Made by a program: the position numbers and the translations under genes
NCBI RefSeq assembly: GCF_001278705.1
Contig: NZ_CP012600.1
Location: forward strand, 2,604,190 to 2,668,189
DNA length: 64,000 nt
Source of the DNA: Bacillus gobiensis
Lineage (GTDB): Bacteria > Bacillota > Bacilli > Bacillales > Bacillaceae
Direction of reading: 5' to 3'
Shown here: piece after piece, positions 40,603-50,420 of the stretch
How positions within the stretch are numbered: position 1 is the first letter of the stretch
How the letters are laid out: each line of letters starts with the position of its first letter
The notes under the pieces: model-generated
The model's input: the letters and a program-made list of their open reading frames with translations, nothing else
Databases searched by the model: none
What the model was told of the DNA's origin: nothing

Positions 40603-40676
40603 ACGGGCAGTAAGCCCTCCACCTCGAAAACTTTAGGCCACCACTAAAGAAGTGCAGGTGGAGGTCAACTGCCCGT
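40603..40676. repeat. large palindromic element, arm 1
   Basis: Outer arms ACGGGCAGT/ACTGCCCGT (40603-40611 with 40668-40676) and inner arms CCTCCACCT/AGGTGGAGG (40616-40624 with 40656-40664) form an 18-bp interrupted hairpin around a 31-nt loop. No ORF spans it. It looks like a dispersed intergenic repeat or the end of a transposable element. Confidence 0.8.
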
Positions 40677-40700
40677 AAAAGCCCGATTGGTTCACCTAAC

Positions 40701-40791
40701 AATCAGTGGGGGAGGATACGAAGGCTAAAAGCTCAGGCGTCTTGTTCGTGCGCCTTCACTAGCATATCCTATGCACCGCTCCCCACTGATT
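40701..40791. repeat. large palindromic element, arm 2
   Basis: An 11-bp perfect stem AATCAGTGGGG/CCCCACTGATT (40701-40711 with 40781-40791) encloses smaller hairpins: GAAGGC/GCCTTC (40720-40725 with 40752-40757) and GCAT-ATCCT-ATGC (40762-40774). GGTTCAC words occur on both outer sides (40689 and 40795). The shape suggests a branched RNA or DNA structure. It ends 40 bp before modA. Confidence 0.75.
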
Positions 40792-40831
40792 GAAGGTTCA
40801 CTTTATTACAAAACAAAGAGAGGTTTTATGG

Positions 40832-41596
40832 TTGAAGCGTTCTCAGTTATTACTATTATCCTTAAGTTTATTCTTCCTTCTCACCGCATGCGGGACTGCT
40901 TCTACAGATAAGGTACAGCTGACAATCTCTGCAGCCGCGAGTTTAAAGGATGCCATGGAAGATATTCAGGAAGCCTATCAAAAAGAGCATCCAGAGGTTG
41001 AGTTGACGTTTAATTTTGGCGGTTCTGGTGCCTTGCAGCAACAAATCTCCCAAGGGGCACCAGTTGATTTATTTATCTCAGCTGCCGAGGATAAATTTCA
41101 ATTGCTTGTGGATGATAAGATCATTTCAAAAGAGGATGCCATTCGTTTAGCAGGCAACAAGCTTGTCCTTATTGTTCCAAAGGATTCTTCGATCACATCG
41201 TTTCAGGCGCTTGCAGATGATTCTGTCACAAAAATTGCTCTTGGTACGCCCGAGACCGTCCCTGCAGGAGCATATGGGAAACAGTCTCTCCAAAATATGG
41301 GTCTGTGGAATCAAGTGGAGCCAAAGGCTGTGTACGCAAAGGATGTCCGCCAGGTTCTGTCTTATGTAGAAACAGGAAATGTTGAGGCGGGGATTGTTTA
41401 TCAAACGGATGCCCTCATTTCCAACAATGTGAAAACAGTAGAAACAGCAAAGGAAGACACGCACCAGCCGATCATTTATCCTGCAGGAGTCATCAGCGAT
41501 TCTAAGCACCAGGAAGAAGCGAAAGCTTTTCTCTCCTTTCTCCTGGGCAGGGAAGCTAAACAAACATTGGACAAATATGGATTCTCTACTAAATAA
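40832..41596 (+). CDS. modA: molybdate-binding lipoprotein ModA
   Basis: Substrate-binding component of a molybdate ABC transporter, 254 residues. A TTG at 40832 after AGAGG gives a classical lipoprotein signal (SQLLLLSLSLFFLLTACG). The mature part has ISAAASLKDAMEDIQEAY, FNFGGSGALQQQI and AAEDKF, oxyanion-binding words of ModA. It overlaps modB by 20 nt. No Mo-box that I recognise precedes it; the palindromic element does. Confidence 0.9.
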   Translation: MKRSQLLLLSLSLFFLLTACGTASTDKVQLTISAAASLKDAMEDIQEAYQKEHPEVELTFNFGGSGALQQQISQGAPVDLFISAAEDKFQLLVDDKIISKEDAIRLAGNKLVLIVPKDSSITSFQALADDSVTKIALGTPETVPAGAYGKQSLQNMGLWNQVEPKAVYAKDVRQVLSYVETGNVEAGIVYQTDALISNNVKTVETAKEDTHQPIIYPAGVISDSKHQEEAKAFLSFLLGREAKQTLDKYGFSTK

Positions 41597-42257
41597 TCTA
41601 GGCTCGGCTGAATTTTGGGCTCCGGTTCAGCTTTCGCTAAAGGTTGCAATGCTTTCCAGCGTTTTTATTATCTTATTAGGTACCCTCACAGGCCGTTTGA
41701 TGGCACGGGCTACTTTTCGCGGGAAAGCAGCTGTGGAAACGTTGATTATGCTTCCGCTCGTTCTTCCGCCTACTGTAGTTGGATTTTTTTTAATTATCAT
41801 CTTTGGCAGGAACAGTATAATTGGACAAGGAATTGAACAGCTGTTCGATCAGCCTGTCATTTTTACTTGGTGGGCGGCAGTAATTGCATCATTGGTCGTC
41901 GCTTTTCCACTGATGTATCAAACAGCAAAATCCGGGTTTGCGGACATCGATTCCGCAGTTGAAGAAGCAGGAAGAGTGGACGGAGGCAGTGAGTGGAAAG
42001 TCTTTCTTTATCTTTCAGTTCCTCTTGCTGCCAGATCCCTTCTGTCCGGCAGTGTGTTAAGCTTTGCCCGTGCTTTAGGGGAGTTCGGGGCAACTTTTAT
42101 GTTTGCGGGGAATATTCCAGGGCAAACACAAACGATTCCGACAGCGATTTATGTGGCCTTAGATTCCGGAAACATGCATTTGGCCTGGCTCTGGGTAGGC
42201 GCGATTATGCTCATATCTTTTTTCATGCTGCTTCTCGTACAATTAAAAAAATGGTAA
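41577..42257 (+). CDS. modB: molybdate ABC transporter permease ModB
   Basis: Permease of the molybdate importer, 226 residues with five to six membrane helices. The EAA loop, which contacts the ATPase, is EEAGRVDGGSEWKVFLYLSV. LGEFGATFMFAGNIPGQTQT is diagnostic of ModB. No modC ATPase gene follows: the convergent prfB terminator comes next. B. subtilis yvgL-yvgM also lacks an adjacent ATPase, so a shared ATPase elsewhere is plausible. Confidence 0.93.
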   Translation: MDSLLNNLGSAEFWAPVQLSLKVAMLSSVFIILLGTLTGRLMARATFRGKAAVETLIMLPLVLPPTVVGFFLIIIFGRNSIIGQGIEQLFDQPVIFTWWAAVIASLVVAFPLMYQTAKSGFADIDSAVEEAGRVDGGSEWKVFLYLSVPLAARSLLSGSVLSFARALGEFGATFMFAGNIPGQTQTIPTAIYVALDSGNMHLAWLWVGAIMLISFFMLLLVQLKKW

Positions 42258-42283
42258 AGCATCCCCTTAAGGATGTTTTACCA
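42244..42283. terminator. shared terminator between modB and prfB
   Basis: A 13-bp stem TGGTAAAGCATCC/GGATGTTTTACCA (42252-42264 with 42271-42283), overlapping the modB stop, with a T run on the minus side (42251-42244). Confidence 0.85.
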
Positions 42284-43385
<1,102 letters not shown>

Positions 43386-43422
43386 CTCTTCACCTCATAA
43401 AATTGTTATATGCGACAAGAAC

Positions 43423-43506
43423 GGCAGCACTTGGCTGCCACGTGTTTCCAGCTCTAACAGGCCGTAGGATTGATGTTACGCGAGGGATCAACTGACCGTT
43501 AGAGCT
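43423..43506 (-). other. structured secA-prfB spacer
   Basis: Two inverted repeats between secA and prfB: AGCTCTAAC/GTTAGAGCT (43450-43458 with 43498-43506) around 39 nt, and GGCAGC/GCTGCC (43423-43428 with 43434-43439). They lie in the transcript just upstream of the prfB ribosome site. Read on the minus strand the first contains ACGGTCAGTTGATC, similar to ACGGGCAGTTGACC at the outer edge of the palindrome at 40603-40676. It is either a repeat insertion, a weak terminator or a leader structure. Confidence 0.55.
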
Positions 43507-43520
43507 AAGATTTATTCACT

Positions 43521-46046
43521 TTATTCTGCTTTGCCGCAGCAATTTTTATATTTTTTCCCGCTTCCGCAATGGCATGGCTGGTTTCGTCCAATGTCCACCA
43601 CTTTACGGACTGGTTTTTTCTTCGCAGCTTTTTCTTCATCGCCTTCTTTCGGCTGATGTGCGGTAGTCTGCCCTTGTATGACCTCTTCTCGTTCGAGGTT
43701 ATTTTGAATTTCTGCCTTCAGGACGTATTTTGCCACATCATCCTCAATCGAAGCGACCATGTTTTCAAACATCGCAAAGCCTTCCATTTGATATTCGCGT
43801 AAAGGATTTGTTTGCGCATAAGCCCGTAAATGGATACCTTGGCGAAGCTGATCCATCGCATCGATATGATCCATCCACTTGGAATCTACTGCACGAAGCA
43901 CGATGACTTTTTCAAACTCGCGCATTTGTTCAACGCCGTAATTTTCTTCTTTCTCACTATATTTCGTTTCAATGCGATCCATGATTCGTTCTGATATTTC
44001 TTCAGACTCTAAACCGAAAATATCGCTTTTTTCCAAAGCGCCCTCATCCAAATAAATCGCATTAATTTGTTCAACAAGCCCATCCAGGTTCCATTCTTCC
44101 TGAAGCTCTTCTTTTGGTGTGAACGAAGCGACAGTCCTCTCCATTGAAGAGCGGATCATGTCGAGAACAATTGAACGCAGATCCTCCGACTCAATGACAT
44201 CGAAACGCTGCTTATAGATGACTTCGCGCTGCTGTCTAAGAACATCATCATATTGCAACAGCTGCTTACGGGAATCAAAGTTGTTGCCTTCTACGCGTCT
44301 TTGGGAAGATTCAACCGCTCGCGAAACCATTTTGCTTTGAATCGGAGTATTGTCGTCCATGCCGAACCGGTCGAGCATCGCCATCGTCCGCTCCGCACCA
44401 AATCTGCGCATGAGTTCATCCTCCATAGATAAGTAAAATTGCGTAATTCCCGGATCTCCCTGACGACCTGAACGACCTCTCAGCTGATTGTCTATCCGTC
44501 TTGATTCATGGCGTTCAGTCCCGATAACGGCAAGTCCTCCCAGTTCCTTTACGCCTTCACCTAATTTAATGTCGGTTCCGCGTCCAGCCATGTTCGTGGC
44601 AATTGTGACAGACCCTTTTTGGCCGGCCGCTTCAATTATTTGTGCTTCACGTTCATGGTTTTTTGCATTTAATACTTCATGGGGGATTCCTTTATTTTTC
44701 AGCATTTTAGCAATAAGCTCTGACGTTTCAACAGCAACTGTCCCTACAAGAACAGGCTGGCCTGTCATGTAGCGCTGAGCAACATCTTCTACAACTGAAT
44801 TAAATTTCCCCTTCATTGAGCGGTAAATTAAGTCCGGGCGATCATCACGGATTATCTCTTTGTTGGTCGGAATACAGACAACCTGCATATTGTAAATATT
44901 GCGGAATTCTTCTTCCTCTGTTTTCGCAGTACCCGTCATACCAGCAATTTTATTGTACATCCGGAAATAGTTTTGGAACGTAATCGTCGCTAGTGTCATG
45001 CTTTCGTTTTGTACTTCCAAACCTTCTTTCGCTTCAATGGCTTGATGCAGGCCATCACTGTATCGGCGCCCCTTCATTAAACGACCCGTAAATGAATCAA
45101 CGATGATGACTTCGCCGTTCTCAACAACGTAATCAACATCCTTTTGCATGGATGCGTGTGCTTTTAATGCCTGGCCGATATGGTGGTTTAAGGCTACATT
45201 TCTCACATCAAATAGGTTGTCAATTCCGAATGCTTTTTCGGCTTTCGTCATTCCGTCTTCAGTTAACTGTACACCTTTTGTTTTTACATCATAAATATAG
45301 TCGTCTTCTTTTTTGAGAGTACGGACAAAAGCATTTGCTTGCACATACAGCTTTGTTGATTTAGCAGCCTGGCCGGAAATAATTAATGGTGTCCTCGCTT
45401 CATCGACAAGAATCGAATCGACCTCATCAATAACGGCAAAATTCAGCGGCCGCTGTACCATGTCTTCTTTATACAACACCATGTTATCCCGTAAATAATC
45501 AAAACCAAGCTCGTTATTGGTAGAATAGGTGATATCCGCTGCATAGGCTTCTCTTTTTTCAGCTTTTGATAAGCTGTTTAAATTCAAACCAACTGTCAGC
45601 CCTAAAAATTCAAAGATTCTACCCATTTCCTCGGCATCGCGGCTAGCCAAATATTCGTTAACGGTAACGACATGAACACCGTTGGCAGAAAGCGCGTTTA
45701 AATAAACCGGCATGGTGGAAGTCAGCGTTTTTCCTTCCCCGGTTTTCATTTCTGAAATATTGCCTTCATGAAGTGCTACCCCGCCCATAAGCTGTACTTT
45801 GAAAGGGTACATGCCCGTCACTCGTTTAGAGGCTTCTCTTACAACCGCAAAGGCTTCCGTTAGAAGATCGTCCAGCCCTTCTCCTTTATCCAGCCGCTCT
45901 CTGAAATCTGCGGTTTTACTCCTTAATTCATCATCAGACAGTTGTTCCATTTCCTTGCCTAATGCATCTATTTCATTCGCTTTTTTTTCATAACGGTTTA
46001 ATGTACGTTTCGTCGGATCAAACACTTTGTTTAAAATTCCAAGCAT
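43521..46046 (-). CDS. secA: preprotein translocase ATPase SecA
   Basis: Motor of the Sec export pathway. From the ATG at 46046 (AGGAG upstream) it has 841 residues, the B. subtilis length; in-frame ATGs upstream have no homology. [17 protein letters not shown] is Walker [21 protein letters not shown] holds the DEVD box, and [15 protein letters not shown] belongs to the second nucleotide-binding domain. The C-terminal zinc knuckle is [13 protein letters not shown]. It is probably transcribed with prfB. Confidence 0.98.
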   Translation of the reverse strand: MLGILNKVFDPTKRTLNRYEKKANEIDALGKEMEQLSDDELRSKTADFRERLDKGEGLDDLLTEAFAVVREASKRVTGMYPFKVQLMGGVALHEGNISEMKTGEGKTLTSTMPVYLNALSANGVHVVTVNEYLASRDAEEMGRIFEFLGLTVGLNLNSLSKAEKREAYAADITYSTNNELGFDYLRDNMVLYKEDMVQRPLNFAVIDEVDSILVDEARTPLIISGQAAKSTKLYVQANAFVRTLKKEDDYIYDVKTKGVQLTEDGMTKAEKAFGIDNLFDVRNVALNHHIGQALKAHASMQKDVDYVVENGEVIIVDSFTGRLMKGRRYSDGLHQAIEAKEGLEVQNESMTLATITFQNYFRMYNKIAGMTGTAKTEEEEFRNIYNMQVVCIPTNKEIIRDDRPDLIYRSMKGKFNSVVEDVAQRYMTGQPVLVGTVAVETSELIAKMLKNKGIPHEVLNAKNHEREAQIIEAAGQKGSVTIATNMAGRGTDIKLGEGVKELGGLAVIGTERHESRRIDNQLRGRSGRQGDPGITQFYLSMEDELMRRFGAERTMAMLDRFGMDDNTPIQSKMVSRAVESSQRRVEGNNFDSRKQLLQYDDVLRQQREVIYKQRFDVIESEDLRSIVLDMIRSSMERTVASFTPKEELQEEWNLDGLVEQINAIYLDEGALEKSDIFGLESEEISERIMDRIETKYSEKEENYGVEQMREFEKVIVLRAVDSKWMDHIDAMDQLRQGIHLRAYAQTNPLREYQMEGFAMFENMVASIEDDVAKYVLKAEIQNNLEREEVIQGQTTAHQPKEGDEEKAAKKKPVRKVVDIGRNQPCHCGSGKKYKNCCGKAE

Positions 46047-46156
46047 GTATAAACGCTCCTCTTGTCCCATACCTAAACAGGATGATAAAACTGGCATAGG
46101 TTAATGTGTCTAGATTTATTTTATCACATCTTATGATATTTCCAAACCATATACAA

Positions 46157-46193
46157 AAGACTGCCTCCAGTTTTTCCTGTAGGAGGCAGTCTT
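46157..46193 (-). terminator. terminator of hpf
   Basis: A 12-bp perfect stem AAGACTGCCTCC/GGAGGCAGTCTT (46157-46168 with 46182-46193), 13 nt past the hpf stop; T-rich on both sides. Confidence 0.85.
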
Positions 46194-46205
46194 TTTCATA
46201 AGATG

Positions 46206-46772
46206 TTATTCAGTCGGCTCAATCAATCCGTATTTTCCGTCGTTTCTTCTATAAACAACATTCGTTAAATTGGTTTCGGCATTTGTAAAAACAAAAAAAT
46301 TGTGTCCCAGCATATTCATTTGCAGAATTGCTTCTTCATTATCCATCGGTTTTAAATTAAACCTTTTTTGCCTGACAATCTCAGGCCGGTCTTCCTCTAT
46401 TTCTTCTGCGGCAGCTGCAGCTTCTCCGTTAGCTGCTCCGTTTTCAAATGAATGCTTAGGTGTATCCAGTTCCCGGACTTTTCTGTTGACTTTCGTTTTA
46501 TGTTTGCGAATTTGCCTTTCCAGTTTGCCGGAAGCTAGATCAACTGCGTTATACATATCCTCGTTATGCACTTCTGCCCTTAACACTAAATCGGTCATTG
46601 GAATGGTCACTTCTACCTTCGATTCTTGGTCACTGTAAAATTTTAAATTGACATTTACAATGGCATTGACGCTTTTTTCAAAGTACCTTTCCATTTTGCC
46701 GATTTTTCGCTCTACATGCTCTTTTAACGCTGATGTCACATCAATGTTTTCCCCTCTAATAATAAACTCCAT
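46206..46772 (-). CDS. hpf: long-form ribosome hibernation promoting factor
   Basis: Dimerises 70S ribosomes into 100S particles in stationary phase or stress (B. subtilis Hpf/YvyD). The N-terminal S30AE domain (about 1-100; FIIRGENIDVTSALKEHVER) binds the decoding centre. The C-terminal dimerisation domain (RQKRFNLKPMDNEEAILQMN) marks the long form. The ATG at 46772 after AGGAGGC gives 188 residues. A SigB-type promoter lies upstream. Confidence 0.96.
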   Translation of the reverse strand: MEFIIRGENIDVTSALKEHVERKIGKMERYFEKSVNAIVNVNLKFYSDQESKVEVTIPMTDLVLRAEVHNEDMYNAVDLASGKLERQIRKHKTKVNRKVRELDTPKHSFENGAANGEAAAAAEEIEEDRPEIVRQKRFNLKPMDNEEAILQMNMLGHNFFVFTNAETNLTNVVYRRNDGKYGLIEPTE

Positions 46773-46818
46773 CAAAAGAAGCCTCCTTTAGGTTAAGGAT
46801 ATGTAACCTATTTCTCCA

Positions 46819-46844
46819 TTTCCCTCGAAAAACCCTGCACAAAC
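46819..46844 (-). promoter_or_regulatory. SigB-type promoter of hpf
   Basis: GTTTGT (46844-46839), 14-nt spacer, GGGAAA (46824-46819) on the minus strand, close to the general-stress consensus GTTTAA-N12-15-GGGTAT. The hpf homologue is SigB dependent in B. subtilis. It lies 47 bp before the start codon. Confidence 0.65.
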
Positions 46845-46952
46845 ATGAAATTTGTTGTTATTTCCTGAATTTTGTAACTTTAATTGAAATGTACTCTTCT
46901 TCTGCTTAAATAAACATATTCTTTCGGACAGAGTCTATATGCTCCGATTTTT

Positions 46953-46984
46953 ATGAAAAAAAGCTGCCGGTTCAACCGTACAGC
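46953..46984 (-). terminator. terminator of the flaG-fliD-fliS-fliT operon
   Basis: Stem AAGCTGCCGGTT/AACCGTACAGCTT (46959-46970 with 46972-46984) with small bulges, and seven Ts leftwards. It lies about 40 nt past the fliT stop. Confidence 0.8.
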
Positions 46985-47024
46985 TTACTCACTCAGATTA
47001 TCCGCATTTAGACTTATGGATTTC

Positions 47025-47366
47025 CTACTTGCGTTTATCATAATAACGGCCATCGATCTGACTTTGAGCATAAGGCGTTATGTAGCGATTTCTAGTGACC
47101 CGTTTTAATTTTGCTTGCCCGATATCTTTCATTATTGATTTCTTCAAGCTGGTGAATTGGATTAAAAGGTCTGAATTCCATTCTAAAAGCTGTTTCATTT
47201 GTTGTTGCTCGTTTTGAGAAAGAGGCGGCTTAATGTCGTAGATCAACTCTTCTCTCATGTCAATAAATTCTTCAATTTCCTGAATCTGCAAATCACTGTC
47301 TTTTTCACCTTCAAGCATTTCCATGAATGATTTAGTCTCTTTAAACAGTGTGGCTGTGCTGCCCAT
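47025..47366 (-). CDS. fliT: flagellar chaperone FliT-like protein
   Basis: A 113-residue helical protein downstream of fliS, the position and length of B. subtilis FliT, the export chaperone for FliD. It is mostly amphipathic helix (LQIQEIEEFIDMREELIYDI, then a second helix) with a basic C-terminus. FliT sequences diverge strongly, so context carries most of the weight. The start overlaps the fliS stop by 1 nt. Confidence 0.8.
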   Translation of the reverse strand: MGSTATLFKETKSFMEMLEGEKDSDLQIQEIEEFIDMREELIYDIKPPLSQNEQQQMKQLLEWNSDLLIQFTSLKKSIMKDIGQAKLKRVTRNRYITPYAQSQIDGRYYDKRK

Positions 47367-47767
47367 TACTTAAACCCGCCTGATTTTTGCCGTTCTTGTC
47401 TGTCTATTTGGATGGCCTGCTTCCATGTGTCACGAAATTCAATAATGTATCCTTCCACTTCCAACAGAATGGAAAGGTCATTTTTCACATTCGCGTCCAC
47501 CAAGCGGCGGTAAATGTAATCATAAATTATGGCGAATTGCTCTGAGATCGTAACGTCACGGTTAAGCGTTACCTGTAATTCTTGAATTATGTTTTGAGCC
47601 TTCACCAAGTTTTCGTTCTTTTGATCTATCGCACCCTCTTGTATTGATTGTGCCGCCAGTTTTATGAATTTCAGGCAGCCGTTATACAGCATAAGTGTTA
47701 ATTCTCCTGGTGATGCTGTATTGACTGAATTTTGCTGGTAGGCTGTGAAAGGGTTTTTCATTGCCAT
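47366..47767 (-). CDS. fliS: flagellin export chaperone FliS
   Basis: Binds the flagellin C-terminus before export; in B. subtilis it also works with FliW and CsrA in Hag control. It has 133 residues with the hallmark NPFTAYQQNSVNTASPGELT and LMLYNGCLKFIKLAAQ. It begins 3 nt after the fliD stop. Confidence 0.95.
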   Translation of the reverse strand: MAMKNPFTAYQQNSVNTASPGELTLMLYNGCLKFIKLAAQSIQEGAIDQKNENLVKAQNIIQELQVTLNRDVTISEQFAIIYDYIYRRLVDANVKNDLSILLEVEGYIIEFRDTWKQAIQIDRQERQKSGGFK

Positions 47768-47770
47768 CTA

Positions 47771-49270
47771 TTATCCTCCTAAACTTCCGAATTGCTGAGA
47801 CATATATGCTGATTGTTCATTCATTCGCTGAATCGCTGTTTCCATCGCAGAGAATTGCCTCCAGTACCCATCTTCGACTTGCTTCATCCTGTCTTCAAAA
47901 CGATTCACCTGCTTGTCAACATCATCAAGGCTTTTTCCGATCGAAAACTGATTATTTGACTTCGTCGTATTTCCCGCTTTATTTTCAATTTGCTTCATGG
48001 TCGTATCCATCGTCGCCCGCAAACGGTAAGCGATGCCCTTTTCTTCATAAGACGCATTCCTGCCTCCTCCAACGAAAAGCTGTTGCAGCGATTCTGGATC
48101 TTCCTTGATTTTTTGTTTCAATTGATCTTCATCAATTTCAAGATGGCCTCGTAATTGATACACACTCGAAGTTGAAATTCCGAATTCAGTCAGCTGCTGA
48201 GTTGTGCCATCACTTTTCACTCCGGAATAAAAGTCCATTCTCATCCCATTCATACCGCTTGTTAAGATGCTGTCATTTTTCAGCAATCCGCTCTTTGCTT
48301 TTTCTTCCCACAGTTTTATTTCATCTTCGCTCATTTCTTTCTTTTGCTCTGCCGTTAAAGGCTGATAATCCCGATAACGTGACTCGTTCACCTTCTGATT
48401 GACTTCATCGATCAAGCCGTTGTATTTATCAACGAATTCTTTAATCGTGTCATAAATACCATCAGTGTCCGTTTCGCTTGATATTGTCAATTCTGAAGAC
48501 GTCGTATTTAAAAGGGTGTACTCCATTCCGTTGATGGCGAACTGGTTTGATGTTTTTTCCATGTCAAAGCCATTTACTTTTACTTTGGCATTTTCCCCTA
48601 GTTGAAGTGAATTCAGTTCACGCCCATTTAACGAAAAACCTAGAGAAGAACTCATAAAGTTCGCGGTCGCATCATCTGCAGCTTCAATCTTGCCGCCTTT
48701 TCCAGTTTTTACGGAGGTAAAGGCAATCGTTTCGGTATATTCCCCTGTGCTTGAGTCTAATATCTTTTCCTTCATCGCGGTGACGCCGAGTTCTGACCCG
48801 TTAATTTTTTTGACAATATCGTCCAGTGTATCTGTTGATGCGATATTAATTTTCACAGGGTCTGGATTTGCTTGGGAGTTCCCCGGATCTGTCACATGAA
48901 ATTCCAGCGCATGATCTCCCTGGGTAAACTTCGTAATATCTCCCGATTTATATGTCGTTGATGTCGCAAGCTTGTCTACTTGTATTTTTGCCGAATAATT
49001 TTGTGTTGAATTAATGGAACGTGCTGTAACCTTGCTTTCACCAGAGCTCGTCACTTTTTTTTTGTTATACGTATTTGAAAGAGCCATCTTATCAAATATA
49101 TATGTATCTAAATCGGCCATTTTCTTGTTAATATCCCGGTATTGGTCGCGCTGCCAACCAAGAACCTGCTTTTTTTGATTTAGCTTGTCCAGTGGCATAC
49201 GCTGCGCCTTCATTAATTCTCCAACCATTGAATCTATATCCATTCCAGATGCTAATCCGCCAATCCTCAT
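47771..49270 (-). CDS. fliD: flagellar filament cap protein FliD
   Basis: Cap at the filament tip that folds flagellin into place. It has 499 residues. The N-terminus MRIGGLASGMDIDSMVGELM and the C-terminal coiled coil with FEDRMKQVEDGYWRQFSAME and MNEQSAYMSQQFGSLGG are typical. The central domains resemble other Bacillus FliD proteins. It lies 17 nt after flaG. Confidence 0.96.
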   Translation of the reverse strand: MRIGGLASGMDIDSMVGELMKAQRMPLDKLNQKKQVLGWQRDQYRDINKKMADLDTYIFDKMALSNTYNKKKVTSSGESKVTARSINSTQNYSAKIQVDKLATSTTYKSGDITKFTQGDHALEFHVTDPGNSQANPDPVKINIASTDTLDDIVKKINGSELGVTAMKEKILDSSTGEYTETIAFTSVKTGKGGKIEAADDATANFMSSSLGFSLNGRELNSLQLGENAKVKVNGFDMEKTSNQFAINGMEYTLLNTTSSELTISSETDTDGIYDTIKEFVDKYNGLIDEVNQKVNESRYRDYQPLTAEQKKEMSEDEIKLWEEKAKSGLLKNDSILTSGMNGMRMDFYSGVKSDGTTQQLTEFGISTSSVYQLRGHLEIDEDQLKQKIKEDPESLQQLFVGGGRNASYEEKGIAYRLRATMDTTMKQIENKAGNTTKSNNQFSIGKSLDDVDKQVNRFEDRMKQVEDGYWRQFSAMETAIQRMNEQSAYMSQQFGSLGG

Positions 49271-49287
49271 GATGACTGTCTCCTTTC

Positions 49288-49626
49288 CTATATCGATCTA
49301 TCGACTAAAAACCCCATAAACTCAACCATAGCGGCATAAAAATCAAGCCATTTTTTTGTGGGGATTTCCTTGATTATCTCATCTGTCTTTGTATTGATAA
49401 CTTTTACATAATATTCATCCAGCTTCTCATGGAGCTCGAACTGAATATGTACCTGTGTCGGCTCCAGAAGCTCATTTGCTGCCTGTACCGTCTTTTTAAG
49501 GTTCGTTTCATCACTTGTCAATTTTTCTTCATTCTGCTGATAATCCTCTGTGCGAATACCTGATGTCCTAGAATGATAAGCTTCTATCGTACGATTGGAT
49601 AACGATGTCACTTTGTCAATTGGCAT
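49288..49626 (-). CDS. flaG: FlaG-family protein YvyC
   Basis: A 112-residue FlaG domain protein, implicated in filament length control in other bacteria. The C-terminal half (VHIQFELHEKLDEYYVKVIN, then EIIKEIPTKKWLD) is the conserved FlaG motif. It is first in the operon with fliD, fliS and fliT behind a SigD-type -10. The flagellin gene hag, which lies just upstream in B. subtilis, is not here. Confidence 0.9.
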   Translation of the reverse strand: MPIDKVTSLSNRTIEAYHSRTSGIRTEDYQQNEEKLTSDETNLKKTVQAANELLEPTQVHIQFELHEKLDEYYVKVINTKTDEIIKEIPTKKWLDFYAAMVEFMGFLVDRSI

Positions 49627-49661
49627 TAGCAGGGATCAGCTCCTATCATTTTCTATCTTTT

Positions 49662-49669
49662 ATATCGGC
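49662..49669 (-). promoter_or_regulatory. SigD-type -10 element of the flaG operon
   Basis: GCCGATAT on the minus strand is a perfect SigD -10. The -35 region is weak (TTTA at 15 nt spacing in place of TAAA). It lies 36 bp before the flaG start. Confidence 0.7.
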
Positions 49670-49703
49670 TGGATTTTAAAAAAATAAAGAGGAAAACTGC
49701 AGT

Positions 49704-49731
49704 AAAAAAAGCGAGGACAACAGCGCCTCGC
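49704..49731 (-). terminator. terminator of the flavin reductase gene
   Basis: Stem GCGAGG/CCTCGC (49711-49716 with 49726-49731) and seven Ts leftwards, 5 nt after the stop. Confidence 0.85.
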
Positions 49732-49735
49732 CTTT

Positions 49736-50278
49736 CTACATATTTCTAAATATTGCATTCCATTCTTCCGCTTTTGCAAGGGCGGAAGAATCATCAACTA
49801 TCTCTCCTGGCTTATTGCCTGTGCCAAGTAAATAATCTACAAATTCCACTCCTATAAATTGGCATATGTATTGAAATTGCTGAACCAATGGCAGCGGCGT
49901 AATTTTTCTCTTATCCCCGGATGTAACTATGAGGTAAGCTTTCTTTTGTTTCATATTAGGTAAGAAGCCAAGTGACTCGCTCCTTAAAAATTGCGACCAC
50001 CGATCGATAAAATTTTTCATATGCCCCGACATCGTGTACCAGTAGAGCGGAGTAGCAAAAATCAGCACATCATACTCAAGCATTTTCTTTACCAAGTCTT
50101 CTGCATCATCGTCTACAGGCGAAAAACCCTGCTCCGTATGTCTCATATCTACAATCGGTTCAATCCGATAATCAAGCAAATGGAATACATCTGCATCAAT
50201 ATTTTTAATCACCCGATTGACAAGTTCCTCCGTGTTGCCTTCCCGTCTTGCACTACCCAAAAAAACTCCTATTTTCAT
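49736..50278 (-). CDS. NAD(P)H-dependent FMN reductase-like flavoprotein
   Basis: A 180-residue flavodoxin-fold oxidoreductase of the NADPH-dependent FMN reductase family. The FMN phosphate loop is GSARREGNTEEL at residues 8-19, and ATPLYWYTMSGHMKNFIDRW holds the second FMN-contact loop. It is monocistronic and separates the flagellar operon from spsJ. The physiological substrate cannot be predicted; quinone, azo or metal reduction are all found in this family. Confidence 0.82.
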   Translation of the reverse strand: MKIGVFLGSARREGNTEELVNRVIKNIDADVFHLLDYRIEPIVDMRHTEQGFSPVDDDAEDLVKKMLEYDVLIFATPLYWYTMSGHMKNFIDRWSQFLRSESLGFLPNMKQKKAYLIVTSGDKRKITPLPLVQQFQYICQFIGVEFVDYLLGTGNKPGEIVDDSSALAKAEEWNAIFRNM

Positions 50279-50420
50279 ATTGATCTTCTCCCTATCGTGA
50301 CATTCATTTTATCCTATGAAGATTATTCCACAAACTGCCCAAGTTAAAAAGAAATTCGGTTTGAAACCCTTTTCAAGTGTATAATACTAGGTAGCAAAAA
50401 TATTTTTGAATGGTGATACT

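Noticed and set aside
40690..40800. A molybdenum-cofactor riboswitch or Mo-box before modA
   Set aside because: The palindrome at 40701-40791 does not show the conserved pairing pattern I know for the Moco RNA, and its sequence looks like a repeat; only a covariance search could revive the idea.
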